Shown here: positions 30,060 to 42,233 of the stretch, piece after piece
Numbering within the stretch: position 1 is the stretch's first letter
Layout of the letters: each line of letters starts with the position of its first letter
DNA from: Chitinophagaceae bacterium
GTDB lineage: Bacteria; Bacteroidota; Bacteroidia; Chitinophagales; Chitinophagaceae
Assembly: GCA_024707305.1 (NCBI GenBank)
Contig: JANPZZ010000012.1
Span: 89,592-153,591, forward strand
Length of the DNA stretch: 64,000 nt
Direction: 5' to 3'
Notes under the pieces: generated by a model
What the model saw: only the letters and a program-made list of their open reading frames with translations
Told to the model about the DNA's origin: nothing
Database searches by the model: none
Made by a program: the position numbers and the translations under genes

Positions 30060-32321
30060 ATGCTGGTGATCCGATATATATTAAGCCTTTTCCTATTTAA
30101 TTCAGTTCTCAACCAATGTGCAGCACAGGTTGAAGATATCCGTGCAATAATGGGGTTCCAATGCTTTCCCTTCGAGGAGGGCTCTTCGGAGTATATTGAA
30201 GCCCTCGAATTACTTTCTCCTTCTTCCTTTTTCGAATATAAAAAGGAAGTGCATCGCGAGAGGATTTTGCAGTTTGAGGGAAGTTTATCTTTTCAGCATT
30301 TTGATAGAAGAAGCAAACTCGATCAATTAACCGCTCTAAATAATTCCAGCACGATTGTTCAATTGCAAGCTAAAATTTTTTACAAAGACAGGTATCCATT
30401 TGATGTCGGTTTTCGCTATAATCACGGACGACCATTTCAGTTGGACAATCTGTATGAAATTAACTGGGGATTTGATCGTGATGCTTATAAGAAGTTGCTA
30501 ATAAAAAAGTATGAACAACGGTTAAAAAATCAATACGACGCTGAGTACCGCAGGAAAAGAAGTGAGTATGAAGAAAAGTTTAGGTACTGGAAGAATGCCA
30601 GACAACAGGTAAAGGGCGAGTTCGCAAAACAAAAGAAAACCGAATCTGAGATACGCGAATGGCTAAATAGGCAAAAGGGTGAATTTCCTGGCAAAGCAGG
30701 AGGAACTGTAATGGATTCGATTGATATTGCAAGGCAGCTTCGTGGTTGGGTGACAGGAGGAGAATTGAGCGATACATTAATTTCTGAACAATTGAGTGAA
30801 CTTAGGACCCTTCTCGGCGAAAAGTCACAAACTGAATTAACTGCGACTGAAGACAGCCTGCTTCAGCTTTATCGTGAAAGCGAACAAAGCCTTAGAAGTT
30901 TAAAGCAAACCTATCAGAAGAAATTGGATTCATTGCGAAAGGCTATGCTCCTGTCAAGGAATGTTGAATCTTTTACGAAAGGGCTGGAAGACAGTCTGGG
31001 CTTTTCAAACGAGAAACATTCGGGATTTAAGAGTATGTTGACCCGCTCCAGATTCAAAGCTGGAAAATTTTTAATGAATTTATCTGAATTGACTGTCAAC
31101 AACATATTTCTTCACGGTGGTAGTATTCGATATGGGGACAGATTCTATATAAATGTTTCCGCTGGTGCTTATGACTTTGCATTTCGAGAGTTTCTGCGTT
31201 TTCGAAATGATAGTCAATCGTTGGGAAGGAAATATGTAATGGCTATCCGTCTGGGCAGGGAGGGTGTTAATGGAACGCAGGCTTTTACTTTTTATAACGG
31301 AAGGAAATCTGCGGGAGGTACAGATCCGGGAGTAACGAGGCAGATTGCGGGATTTTCGTATGAGCATTTGTGGAATGTAGGACGCGATTGGGAATTTCTG
31401 ATAGAACTCGCGAAATCAACAGCACGTCCTTTATCTGCGTTCGAAAAGGCGGACAACAGATGGCGTGAACTTTTAACTGTTTTTCGTAAAGAAACGTTTG
31501 CTGCTGTCGGTAGTGTTCGTGGTTTGATTAAAAGAACCAACACAAATATCGAAGTTGCGCTGCGATATTGGGGACAACAATTTGAGTCGTTTAATGCTAC
31601 GCAGGTTTTTAATCCACAAAACCAATGGAAAGTTCAGGCACGACAACCGTTTTGGAAGAGGCGGCTTTTGACTTCTGTTGGAGTAAAATATAGTGATTTC
31701 AGAACCGTAGGGGTTGCCACAAATTTGAGAAGCCGCACGATTTTTACATCTATGACGCTTGTTGCCCGCATCCCACATTTCCCGGTAATTAGTTTAGGAT
31801 ATTATCCCGGAAGCCAATTGTATCAAATGGAAAGGGGGCGGCTATATGAATACTTTTATAAGATACTGAATACAACTATAAGCCATCATTGGATCGTTGC
31901 AGGGTTCTCCATGCAGGCGACAGCCAGTTATAGTCGCTTCCAAAATGAATATCGAGATTCAATCGTTGCGCCGCCACAAGATGTATCAAACTTGTTTTTG
32001 TCTGCCTGGAAGGGTGCCTTTACATATACTTTAAATACGTCGAGGCAACGTACTGATGATAACCAATTGGAAACGATTGAAGGGGGTATTGCATGGTCTG
32101 GTAAACGGCTTCGTTTGGGAGGCAGTTTAAAATGGAATAGAGTATCAAATTATATTAAATGGTCCGATTCATTTTCGGCCGGTGTATCACTTGGCAAGAT
32201 TGGAACTGTAAGTCTGCTTTTTGACCGATCCTTTTTTCCTGACAGATCAGGTCAATTTCAAGCTGTAAGGATGGGGCAAATACAATACGTAAAACCATTA
32301 AACTTTTCAATATGGCGATGA
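30060..32321 (+). CDS. Coiled-coil and beta-rich outer-membrane candidate upstream of Rhs genes
   Basis: 753 residues. A signal peptide (LSLFLFNSVLNQCAAQ) is followed by an N-terminal beta domain and a long charged helical segment (about residues 140-310, for example RLKNQYDAEYRRKRSEYEEK) predicted as coiled coil. A C-terminal half of about 400 residues alternates aromatic strands typical of outer-membrane barrels (VALRYWGQQFESF, KWRLG-like strands, VSLLFDRSFFPDRSGQF) and ends VKPLNFSIWR. It overlaps the next gene by 10 bp. The position suggests a role in exporting or anchoring the giant downstream proteins; this is inference. Confidence 0.5.
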   Translation: MLVIRYILSLFLFNSVLNQCAAQVEDIRAIMGFQCFPFEEGSSEYIEALELLSPSSFFEYKKEVHRERILQFEGSLSFQHFDRRSKLDQLTALNNSSTIVQLQAKIFYKDRYPFDVGFRYNHGRPFQLDNLYEINWGFDRDAYKKLLIKKYEQRLKNQYDAEYRRKRSEYEEKFRYWKNARQQVKGEFAKQKKTESEIREWLNRQKGEFPGKAGGTVMDSIDIARQLRGWVTGGELSDTLISEQLSELRTLLGEKSQTELTATEDSLLQLYRESEQSLRSLKQTYQKKLDSLRKAMLLSRNVESFTKGLEDSLGFSNEKHSGFKSMLTRSRFKAGKFLMNLSELTVNNIFLHGGSIRYGDRFYINVSAGAYDFAFREFLRFRNDSQSLGRKYVMAIRLGREGVNGTQAFTFYNGRKSAGGTDPGVTRQIAGFSYEHLWNVGRDWEFLIELAKSTARPLSAFEKADNRWRELLTVFRKETFAAVGSVRGLIKRTNTNIEVALRYWGQQFESFNATQVFNPQNQWKVQARQPFWKRRLLTSVGVKYSDFRTVGVATNLRSRTIFTSMTLVARIPHFPVISLGYYPGSQLYQMERGRLYEYFYKILNTTISHHWIVAGFSMQATASYSRFQNEYRDSIVAPPQDVSNLFLSAWKGAFTYTLNTSRQRTDDNQLETIEGGIAWSGKRLRLGGSLKWNRVSNYIKWSDSFSAGVSLGKIGTVSLLFDRSFFPDRSGQFQAVRMGQIQYVKPLNFSIWR

Positions 32322-33425
32322 CTCGTTTCAGCAGTCTGCTGCTGGTGCTGTCGATGTTAATTTCATCGCAGAGTAAAAGCCAGGTAATAATTGTACCAGA
32401 GACGCAGACAGATGGGGTGATTTTGAAACAACAACTTTGGACCTGTCTTATCCAAAATGCGGAAGCTCAGGCAATTCAGGCAGTGCTGGTCGTTTCTATT
32501 ACTGATCGACTCAACAGTCAGGTATTGTCAGAAACGAGTTCCTCTGTAATCTCGTTGCCAGTCGGCATGAAACGAGTGACGATTCAGGATCAGGCTCCGC
32601 TTAGCTTCGGGGTTACGAGCCTTGGTTTTGCTGCAGACAGGCCCTTAAATCAACCAATGCCGGTGGGTGACTATCAGGTGTGTTATCGACTTGTTGAATA
32701 TAGAGGTAAACAATCTGTGTTGGCGTCGGAATGTATACGATTTCTCTCGGAACCGCTATCTCCGCCACAACTTATTCAACCGGAAGATGGTACTACAATA
32801 ATTGACCCCCGGCCATCACTCATGTGGACCCCGCCAACTCCCGTTCATATGTTTACTTCTTTGCAATACGAATTGAAACTGGTTGCTGTGTACGACAATC
32901 AATCGGCAGCAGAAGCATTGCAGCGGAATGTGCCGGTCATTGTCATGCCTACTCAGGTTAATTCGACTGCATACCCGGCATCCTATAGCAATCTTGAACC
33001 TGGCAAAAAATATGCATGGCAGGTTACTGCAATGGATGGAGGCCGGCCCGGGGGGGCAAAGTGAGGCCTGGGACTTTACAGTAATGCCTGATTCAGTGCT
33101 AAGAATTATTGAATCTTCTCCTTTCATTCGCATTGAAGAAAAGATGACTGCTCCGGCAATCATGCATCAAAGGTTTCTAAAAATTGCCTATACAAACAAT
33201 GGTGCAGATAAAGCGGTGACTCTCTCGGTGCGACCCTTGAGAGGTGGGTCTCGAAAACACACGGGGTTCAAAACTGAACAATCAGTACATACGGGCCAGA
33301 ATTTTATTTTAATAAATCTCAATGGGAAAATGAAGTTGGAAGAAGGTGTGGTGTACGAAGTAGAGATTAATGATCATGGAAAACAGCCCTTGCGTCTCCA
33401 GTTTCAAACTTTTAATTATTTCTAA
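32312..33425 (+). CDS. FnIII-like secreted protein of the Rhs operon (frameshifted)
   Basis: About 371 residues with a signal peptide (SSLLLVLSMLISSQSKSQ). The middle contains a fibronectin type III-like segment recognisable by PQLIQPEDGTTIIDPRPSLM, WTPPTP, YELKLVAV and LEPGKKYAWQVTAMDGG. The frame ends early in a run of seven G near 33050; with six G it continues GGRPGGQSEAWDFTVMPDS to the stop at 33425. It overlaps the preceding gene by 10 bp and precedes the first giant protein by 33 bp. Similar FnIII-like proteins accompany large secreted Bacteroidota proteins, but no function is assigned. Confidence 0.6.
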
Positions 33426-33458
33426 TCAGTCAGCTTTTCCTGTTAAAGAAAAATACTC

Positions 33459-36400
33459 ATGTTTATTCGAATCTCCACACAGCATTCGCGGAAAATTGCA
33501 GTTTTGTTCTTTGCGATATTTTATGCAGAACTGACAGGGACATTATATGCTTCAACGTTTAGAAATAAACAGATGCGTGCGTATGAATCCAATCGATGGA
33601 AAGCCCATAGTAGGTTTTCTCAGCCCAGCCAGTCTTCTGTGTTCCCTTGGTTATCAAAAGAATCTGAAGCCGTGAATGAAATTTCCTTCCCAGAAATGCC
33701 TTCTGTTCCAAAACAGAACATTACCTATACCTTAAATGATAAATTAGTTGAGGAAGATAAAGTTGACATTGGAGGCCCCGGGCAACCGGAAATGTCCAGC
33801 TTTAAATCTGCGGGTGTGGATAATATGGTGAATTTGTTTACTGGTGATTTCTCCTATAACATACCACTTCTTGATCTTGGTGGTTATCCTGTTAATATTT
33901 TCTATAATGGTGGAGTTTCGATGGATCAGGAGGCTACCTGGGTAGGGCTGGGGTGGAATCTTAATCCAGGAACGATTAATCGTAATATGCGTGGATTGCC
34001 TGACGACTATAATGGCAAGGATGAAATTGTAAATGTTCAATCATTAAAGCCCGACAGAACAATTGGGGTATCACACAGTCGACAGATAGAAACTGCAGGT
34101 CGACCATTGAGTGCGGGATATTCACTTGGTATTTTTTACAACGGTAGAAGAGGTTTAGGACTGGAAGCAGATATAAGGGCAGAATACAGTCCCCAAAAAA
34201 TGCTATCGATGCTAACGAAAGATGAAAAAACCCTTAATGATACAATACCGGCAATTGATGTATCAATCAACGGCGGTCTCCAATTAAACTCACAAAATGG
34301 TCTTACAGCCAATGTTGGGTTCGCAGTTCATATGGCATCAGAAGAAAAGAAATATCGTTATGGACTGGGTACGAATATTGGTTACAATTCTCGTTTTGGT
34401 TTAACAGATTTAAGCATCGATGCGGAGAAATCCAGATATAAAACTGTACAAACAAAGGTTGAGGCCGAGACGAATTATTCGAAAGCGGTTGTGCATCAGC
34501 GGAATTACCATGTAAGTAATATCAATTTTGCGAGAAGCAGTTATACACCAACTATCCGAATGCCACTTACACGTAATCATTCGATTGTGACACTCAAATT
34601 TGGTGACGAAAATTATGGTGTTTTTAGCCATTCATCATTGTCGGGTTATGTACAGACAACAAGTATTAAGCCTCGTGATACCGTGCAGACCAAGCCTGCT
34701 TATGGTTTCATGCATCATCGGGAAGCCGCGGCAGATGAAAACGCCATCATGGATTTCAACCGTATCAACGACGGAACCTTTACGTTGAAATCTCCCATGA
34801 TTTCCGTGCCTGCCTATACTTACGATGTATTCACAATTAATGGCGAAGGCACAGGAGGATCTTTTCGCGGTTATCAGGGAAATTTAGGGTTTGTGAAAGA
34901 CAACGAAACCCGTTCTCGCTCCAGCAATTTTCAGGTAGTTTTGGAGATAGGAAAGAAGAAAAATTTTTCATGGCGGAACTTCAATTGGGGGATCGTATGC
35001 TAACACGGAAGTTAAAGAGCGGAGATCCGGAAACCAGTTGCGGCGGAATCTTTTATTGAAGGAATCGGATGGCATGCACCAGGGTTTTTATTTTAAAAAC
35101 CCCGGTGAAAAAGCAATTATTGACGAGGATTTCTACAACAGTGTGGGAAGAGATCAATTGATCAGACCCTATCTTGAAAAAACAAAATCGCCCAGTCCCC
35201 TTTTAGCAAGTGGCTACCGTGCTATTAATCCTTCGTTTGAACCGGATGAAATTTTGCCTGTGGCTGCTCCGTTGCCGCGGGATCGCGACAAACGAAGCCA
35301 GGCCATTTCTTATTTTACTGCAGAGGAGGCAGATATCGTTGGGCTCGATACTTTGATCTATTCTTATACTGAAAATCAATTTAAACCTGGCTCTTGCTTT
35401 GATCCAAACTACAAGGTAGGATTCCGCCGTTATTCGGATGATCCATTATTATACCGTAAACGGCATCATCTTTCGCAGATAAATGTCCTTGAATCGAACG
35501 GCGCTCGTTATGTTTATGGGATACCGGTTTATCAGACGCTGCAAAAGGAGGTTACTTTCAGTATCGAAGGATCCCCAACCGATAGGCTAATCAATTATAA
35601 TAATGGTGATAATTCTGTTTTCAATAATAGAAATGATGGGTATTATCAGCGCGAAGAGTTGAAAAGGGTACGCGCACTCTTTCCTACTCACCGGTATTCT
35701 GTCGCCCGATTATGTTGATGTAACTGGTGATGGTATTTCAGAAGATGATCTTGGAACGGCGGTAAAATTCAACTATAGTCGTGTCGGTCGGAATACGGCA
35801 CCTTCTTCTCAACATCCGGATGGATTGAATTTTTGGCGTTCATTTAAATGGCGAATGCCTGTGGCATCCCATAAAGCCATTCACAACGAAGGGCTCAAAG
35901 GCGATGACAGAGATGACAAGGGAATGTATACTTACGGTGAAAAAAGAAATCTGGTATTTACATTCGATCGAGTCAAAAAATATGGTCGCCTGCTTTTATA
36001 CAAGTGATCGTTTGGATGGAAAACAGGTAAAAGGGAAGACGGAGGTATAACAAGCTCATCCGGCGATTTCAAATTAAAAAAACTAGATAGTATCAGAGTA
36101 TTTACGAAGGCAGAGTTTCTTTTAAATGGTGACCAGGGTAAAACAATAAAAACGGTACATTTCGAATACAGTTATCAGCTTTGTCAGTCCTATCCATTGA
36201 ATACAAGTGGCAGTGGAAGTTCTGGAAAACTCACGCTTGAATCAGTGTGGTTTAGTTATAACAACCACCAGAAAACGAAAAAGAACAAGTACGTATTTAG
36301 GTATGGAAACATACCTACAAAAACAGTGAACCCTTCTTACAACCACTCTTCTACTGACCGTTGGGGTAATTATAAAGCAGAGGTAGTGGGCATGCCCAAT

Positions 36401-39400
36401 TCGGACTTTCCCTATGCGGAACAAAATGAAGAGGCCGCAAAAGAACAGGCCGCTGCCTGGAATCTTACGGATGTTTTGCTTCCCAGCGGTGGTATAATGT
36501 CGGTAGAGTACGAGGCCGATGACTATGCCTACGTGCAGGATAAGCGCGCGTCTTTGATGCAAAAAATTGCCGGTTTTGGTAAATCTCCATCGAGTGTGCC
36601 TTCTCCCAAACTATACTCGTTTAGTCTCATCGAACGACATTTATTAAAAGAAAACGATCATCGGTTTGTTTTTTTTGATCTACCTGCACCGCTTAGTTCT
36701 ACGGAGGAGATCGCCACCTATTACCTGCAAGATTTCAAGCAATTGTTAATGAAGTTGTGGGTAAAGATGCCACGAGGTCATAGAGGAATGCAGACAGTAT
36801 TTGAACCAATTATGGTTTATGCAGCCATTAAAAGTTATGGATTTGCGTTGTCGAGTACAGGCGAGAAAAATTATAGCCGGTTTTATGTCGAAATGGAACC
36901 GACTGATGGAGGTGGTAGCCCTGCTGTTCAAACCGCATTTCAGTTTCTTAGGGAAAAACTGCCGCACCGTGCTTTTCCGGGATACCAGGTTAACGGTGAC
37001 GGTCCCATAAAAGAAGTAGTCAGGGCGGTCTGGGGTATGTTTAATTCGTTGCTGGAGGGTGTCTCCAAACTGGAATTCAACTTCAAATTGGACGGTTTTT
37101 GTGAAGTTGTCGATCTCGACAAGTCGGGGGCACGTCTGAATCATGCTGAATTTAAGAAAAAAAGGGTGGGGGACATAGAGTGAAAAAGATCGTGATTGGT
37201 GACAACTGGTCAAAAGCTCCTGAAGAGAACCGGAGAAGCAGCGAAACTTGATTCCTGGTACGGACAGGAATATGATTATACTACGCTTGAGGAGATAAAC
37301 GGAGAGATGAAGGTAATAAGCAGCGGTGTCGCCACCTATGAGCCGGGAGTAGGGAACGAAGAAAATCCATTTCGTGAAATATTACAATTCAGGACTACCC
37401 AGCCTTTAGGACCTACATCAAACGACAACGTTGAACTTCCCTTTGGCGAAATGTTCTTTCCTGCAACGATGGTTGGCTATAGTCGTGTAACCGTAAGGAG
37501 CATTCACAACAAAACGAATAAGAGGTTAAAAGCTGGCGTTGGTTTACAGCAGACAAATTTTTATACCAGCAAGGATTTTCCTGTGATAATGGATTACACC
37601 AGTTTTGATAAAGAGAGCAGAAGTCATCATAAACCCGGATTAATTAATAAAGTCTTTGAATTCCGGATGAAAGATTATGTCACTCTTACACAAGGTTTCC
37701 GGGTCATTATAAATGACATGAATGGAAAAATTAAATCGCAAGCCAGCTATCCCGAAAATGACTATAAAAATCCCATAAATTTCACATCATATCATTATCG
37801 GATGGTGCCAAAAGGAAATGGAAAGTTCCGGCTTGATAACTATCTCCCGGTAATAAAAGGCCCCGACGGAATTATCAGTAATCAACTGATAGGAAAGGAT
37901 GTGGAAGTGATTAATGATTTCAGACAGCATACAACTACCGCACAGTCGGCACAGATTCCGCTCAATGCGGACGCTTTTAAAGTGGGAAGCATTCCTTTTC
38001 TTTTACCAACATTCTTCAGGCTTGTATTTACAAATGAAAACCGGTATCGAGCGGCAACAACGTTAAAGGTCGTAAACGAATATGGAATCCTGGACAGCGT
38101 TTTAAACATCGACAAAGGTAGCGTGGTGGGCACCCGAAATTTGATATACGATGCGGAGACGGGCGATGTATTGCTGACTAGAACAACTAATGAATTTAAA
38201 GATCCAGTGTATCAGTTTAGTTATCCGGCCTGGTGGGCACACTCAGGAATGGAGCCGGCTTATCGGAACCTGGATATGATTTATTCAGGTGTAATATTCC
38301 GAAATGGGATCATCGACAATCCTACGGAAGAGATGATGATGAATTTTGAAAGTGGTGATGAGATTTTTGTGATGTTTAGCGATAACGAAGGCCCATTAGA
38401 GGGTGAAGCATGTATGCAAGCCGGATTTCTCGATCGATTAACACCGGGTTCACAGCCTCTTATCTGGGCACTTGATATTAGGAAGGATCTTAGAAACGAG
38501 GATAAGAAATTTATATTCCTTGATAGATATGGTGTTCCATACAATGCGCAAAACGCGACCATTCGTGTCATTCGCTCTGGAAAAAGGAATCTCAGCGGAG
38601 CCTCGGCGGGTTCATTTGTATCAACGGCGGACCCTGTGCGCGAGATGGTTGGCGGCGGTCACAGAATTGTGATTGATAATCTTACGGAAGTGGTTAATGC
38701 AGGTGCTGTGGAATTTCGTGAACGGTGGAGAGCAAACGATCAATTCTATACTGTTGATAACACGGTCGTCACAGTGCGACAAACTCCCATCATATCAACA
38801 CAAATTACTGCTGAGGAAACATTTTCGCTTAGCAGGAAATTGCATTATAGTGATAGGACTCTTATATCCCATGCCATTATTGAACCAGGACAATTCGCCA
38901 TATCGAAACTGCGCAGAAAACTCAGTGGTAGTCGACGGAATTTTGATCAACAATCATGGATGTTATTAAATCTACCGCCGGAACTGGCTGGTGCCACAGT
39001 TAAGAAAGCAGTATTGGTGTTACCGCCGCACTATCAAAACCATCCACCCATACCAGCCTCCGAGCATTATAAAGATGTGTTTGCATTGGGAGAACATAAA
39101 AAACCTTATCCTCATCAGACTTACAAATTAACGGACCACTCCGCTTCTACCGAGATGAAGGTGTCACGGATGGTCACCCCCTGGGAATCGACCGACGACG
39201 AATATTACTGGCTAACGGTTTTTGACGACACATGGGCAAACGATCAGGTTAACAACCTTGTGCGTTACATGCCCTTTTATACACCATCTAACGCACAATT
39301 TTCACAACACTACGAAATTAATATTCCCCAGCTAATGCAGGGGATAGTCAATAACTATGGAAATCCCGATCAGCCGCCTGCCCTGAAGTTCAGTTTTTCA

Positions 39401-41287
39401 CGAAACAGTTTCGCGATAGACAACGAAAATTCTAACACACCGTGGCGGTTTTGTTTCAAAACTCACAATACTCCTGGTGAACCATCCGGGGAGCATAATC
39501 CTCCGAATGTTCATATTAATCTCGACTATTATAAATGCCAGGAGACGGACCCCGTGGTCTATTCAGGAGATGCAGCGGGTGCACCAACCGTTGCGCCTGC
39601 CGGATATGTATACTGTAGAGAGGAATCGATTCAAAAAATCTGCCTGTCCACTTTCGACAAAAAACAAATGAATCCATATATACAAGGGATTCTTGGGAAT
39701 TGGCGGGCATACCGGAGTTATGTATTTTATGGAGATAGAAAAGAGAGCGATCCTTCCCAGCCCACTAATATCAGGAAGGACGGCCAGTTAAAAGATTTTG
39801 TAAACTTCTGGGTATTTGCTGAGAATGAAGAAGGCAAACTTTCGCAGTCGGCTGATGTACGATGGGTCTGGAATAGTGAAATAACGCAATACAACAGGAA
39901 AGGAGCAGAACTTGAGAACCGGGACCCGCTGGATCGGTATAATTCAGGAATTTATGGGTATCAGGAATCCATGCCAGTAGCAGTAGTTAACAATTCGAGG
40001 TTACGTCTCTCCGCATTTGACGGCTTTGAAGATTACGCATATCAGGACGACCCCTGCCAGCCTTTTTGCGAACCAACCAGACGCCATTTTAAAACTGGTA
40101 TAACATCTTCAATGTTATCGTTGACAGAAGCACATACAGGCAGACACAGTCTGAAGATCGATCAGAACACAAATTTTGATATTGACATTCCTGTAAGTGC
40201 AAATAATACAGAGTCGAACCCTGATCAGTTAATTGAAATTATAAAAACGGAAGTCGAAGATGTTTTAAGTGTAAATCCCAGAGGAATCGGTTTAAAAGGG
40301 GACTATTATGACTATTCCGATTTTACCAACTTCAAAGTGAGCAGAACAGATGATAAAATAAAACTTCGTGTACGACAGGGAGTGCTTACCGGTGATGTGT
40401 TATATCTGCCCGACGGGATCTCCGAACAATATAATCTTTCTGTGCGATGGACCGGCAGTCTCCAGGTTACCCGTAAAGGCGATTATGATTTTGATGCGGT
40501 TGTCGATGACGACATCGTTGTTTCGATAAAAATAGCCGGTGTATGGGAGACGGTGCTCATTAAAGGGATTAATAACCATACCCCAACCCGCCAGAAAGTT
40601 CATTTACTTCCCGGCAACCTTTACGAAATCAAAACCGAATATGTACAGAAGTCTTCAGACGGGTATGTGCAACTGCTCTGGAGGCAACCGGACGTAAATG
40701 AGTTAATTCCTGAGAATGCGCCCTATCTGGATATACCTAAAGAAAATATGTATCCTGCAGGTCAGGAAACGCTGGCCGACAATTCAGTGGAATCAGTTAC
40801 TGGGTACTGTGAAAAACCGGATGATATCCAGGCTATTGGTAATCAATTTATCGATGGGTTTGAACTTGTTCCCGGTCAAAAAATGGTGGTTAGTGTTTGG
40901 GTCAAAAAAGGCGAAGAAGACTGCCATTGCTCCAGCTATGATGATGTTTCAATTGTAGTGAAAGACGCGTCAGGTACGCCCATTGAATCGGTGCTGAAGC
41001 CGAAAGAGAACATCATAGAAGGTTGGCAACAAATGGAAGCAGTGTTTACCGTTCCGGAATCAGGCGAAAAAATCACACTTTCCTTTACGGCTCCGTCTGA
41101 TAAAGTCCTTTTTGCCGATGATTTGAGATTTCATCCTTACAATGCCAATATGAAATCCTTCGTGTACGACCCTGTCTCGTTACGATTAGTCGCAGACCTG
41201 GATGAAAATAATTTCGCTTCATTCTACGAATATGATGACGAAGGCACATTGATCCGCGTAAAAAAAGGAAACCCGGGCAGGAATTAA
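33459..41287 (+). CDS. Giant secreted YD/PA14 protein, first Rhs-locus component (several frameshifts)
   Basis: Roughly 2,600 residues after repair. The N-terminus has a signal segment (KIAVLFFAIFYAELTGTLYA), then the conserved Bacteroidota Rhs-locus opening FTGDFSYNIPLLDLGGYPV and WVGLGWNLNPGTINRNMRG. Farther along are YAHSFLLTGILSPDYVDVTG-type and VYGQEY-type segments (YAHSFLLTG, DSWYGQEYDYTTLEE). A PA14-like domain lies at about 40285-40735 (LKGDYYDYSDF, GDYDFDAVVDDDIVVSI, YVQLLWRQPDV), followed by a carbohydrate-binding-like beta domain and a final YD motif (YEYDDEGTLIRVKKG). Breaks occur near 34988, 35665, 35972, 36035, 37165 and 37215; each is fixed by one base, mostly in homopolymers. 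It has no toxin tip. The split recalls TcB plus TcC or SpvB-like partners of Rhs proteins (inference). Confidence 0.72.
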
Positions 41288-41349
41288 AACCATTTCTGAA
41301 ACACGTAGTGCAATTCAAAAACAAGTGACTACTCTCTAAATAATTAAGT

Positions 41350-42174
41350 ATGAAAAAGTGCATCATCGCCGTTGTATTCCTGACTATTGTTAACAACATC
41401 GAGGCCCAGATACCACACCTCGATACTTTAAAAGCCAGGCTATACAGGGTGAACAAGGTTTTTGACAGTTCGAGGTACCTTTCGTTTGATGTTCATTTCG
41501 GGTACACTACAGATACTTCATTTGGGAAATTTATTTCAGAAACCGAAACTGCGAGATATGTAATCAATCGGAATCACGTCTATTTTGCAATGGGCGACGA
41601 TGAGTATGTGCAGACTGATTCATTTCTATTTACCATTTACGGGGACGATCGTACAATAATGATGTCACGTGAAGAGTCGACCCCAATAAGTAGCAGGTTT
41701 CCTTTAAGAGAATTTTTGGATTCAATGATCACCTTATATGATTCCGCCTACACGATTAATGTTTCGGAGGCTGATTCCGTACATACGATTTCATTTATTG
41801 CAAAATCAGATACGCTTCCTTACTCGCGATTCGTGATTTCATACGTCGCGGATAGTTATTTGCCATCGGCGTTTGAATTGGAAACATTGGGTGACCCTGA
41901 TTATTCGGATATACCCGATAGTGTGCTGGTTCGTGTGGCCATTAAACCTGTTAAATACCGGGTCAGAATGAGCTTTGAAAATTATTCGTTCCCTGACGAT
42001 CCCAATGTTTTTAATCTAAATCAGTATGTAATATATGATCGGTTTAGGAAAGTGTATAAACCAGCACAGAAATATCAGGGATTCCGTTTAATGACGAACG
42101 GCGTCGGAAATTCAGATTTTGATATTTACGCTGAGGTAGCACCGCCACCAGAGGAAGTTGAGGAGCCTTTTTAG
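41350..42174 (+). CDS. LolA-like secreted protein between the giant genes
   Basis: 274 residues with a signal peptide (KKCIIAVVFLTIVNNIEAQ). The mature protein is a series of strands (YLSFDVHFGYTTDTS, ISETETARYVINRNHVYFAM, DRTIMMSR, RFVISYVADSYLPSAFELET) resembling the half-barrel of LolA/LppX-type lipid carriers; it ends in an acidic proline-rich tail. LolA similarity is inferred from the strand pattern only. It sits 62 bp after the first giant gene and 59 bp before the second, so it is probably co-expressed and could act as a chaperone or surface factor for them. Confidence 0.5.
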   Translation: MKKCIIAVVFLTIVNNIEAQIPHLDTLKARLYRVNKVFDSSRYLSFDVHFGYTTDTSFGKFISETETARYVINRNHVYFAMGDDEYVQTDSFLFTIYGDDRTIMMSREESTPISSRFPLREFLDSMITLYDSAYTINVSEADSVHTISFIAKSDTLPYSRFVISYVADSYLPSAFELETLGDPDYSDIPDSVLVRVAIKPVKYRVRMSFENYSFPDDPNVFNLNQYVIYDRFRKVYKPAQKYQGFRLMTNGVGNSDFDIYAEVAPPPEEVEEPF

Positions 42175-42233
42175 CGATTACAATTGATCAAACTTGTAAC
42201 TGAAACCTGACTAATTTAAAAATCTTCCCGAAA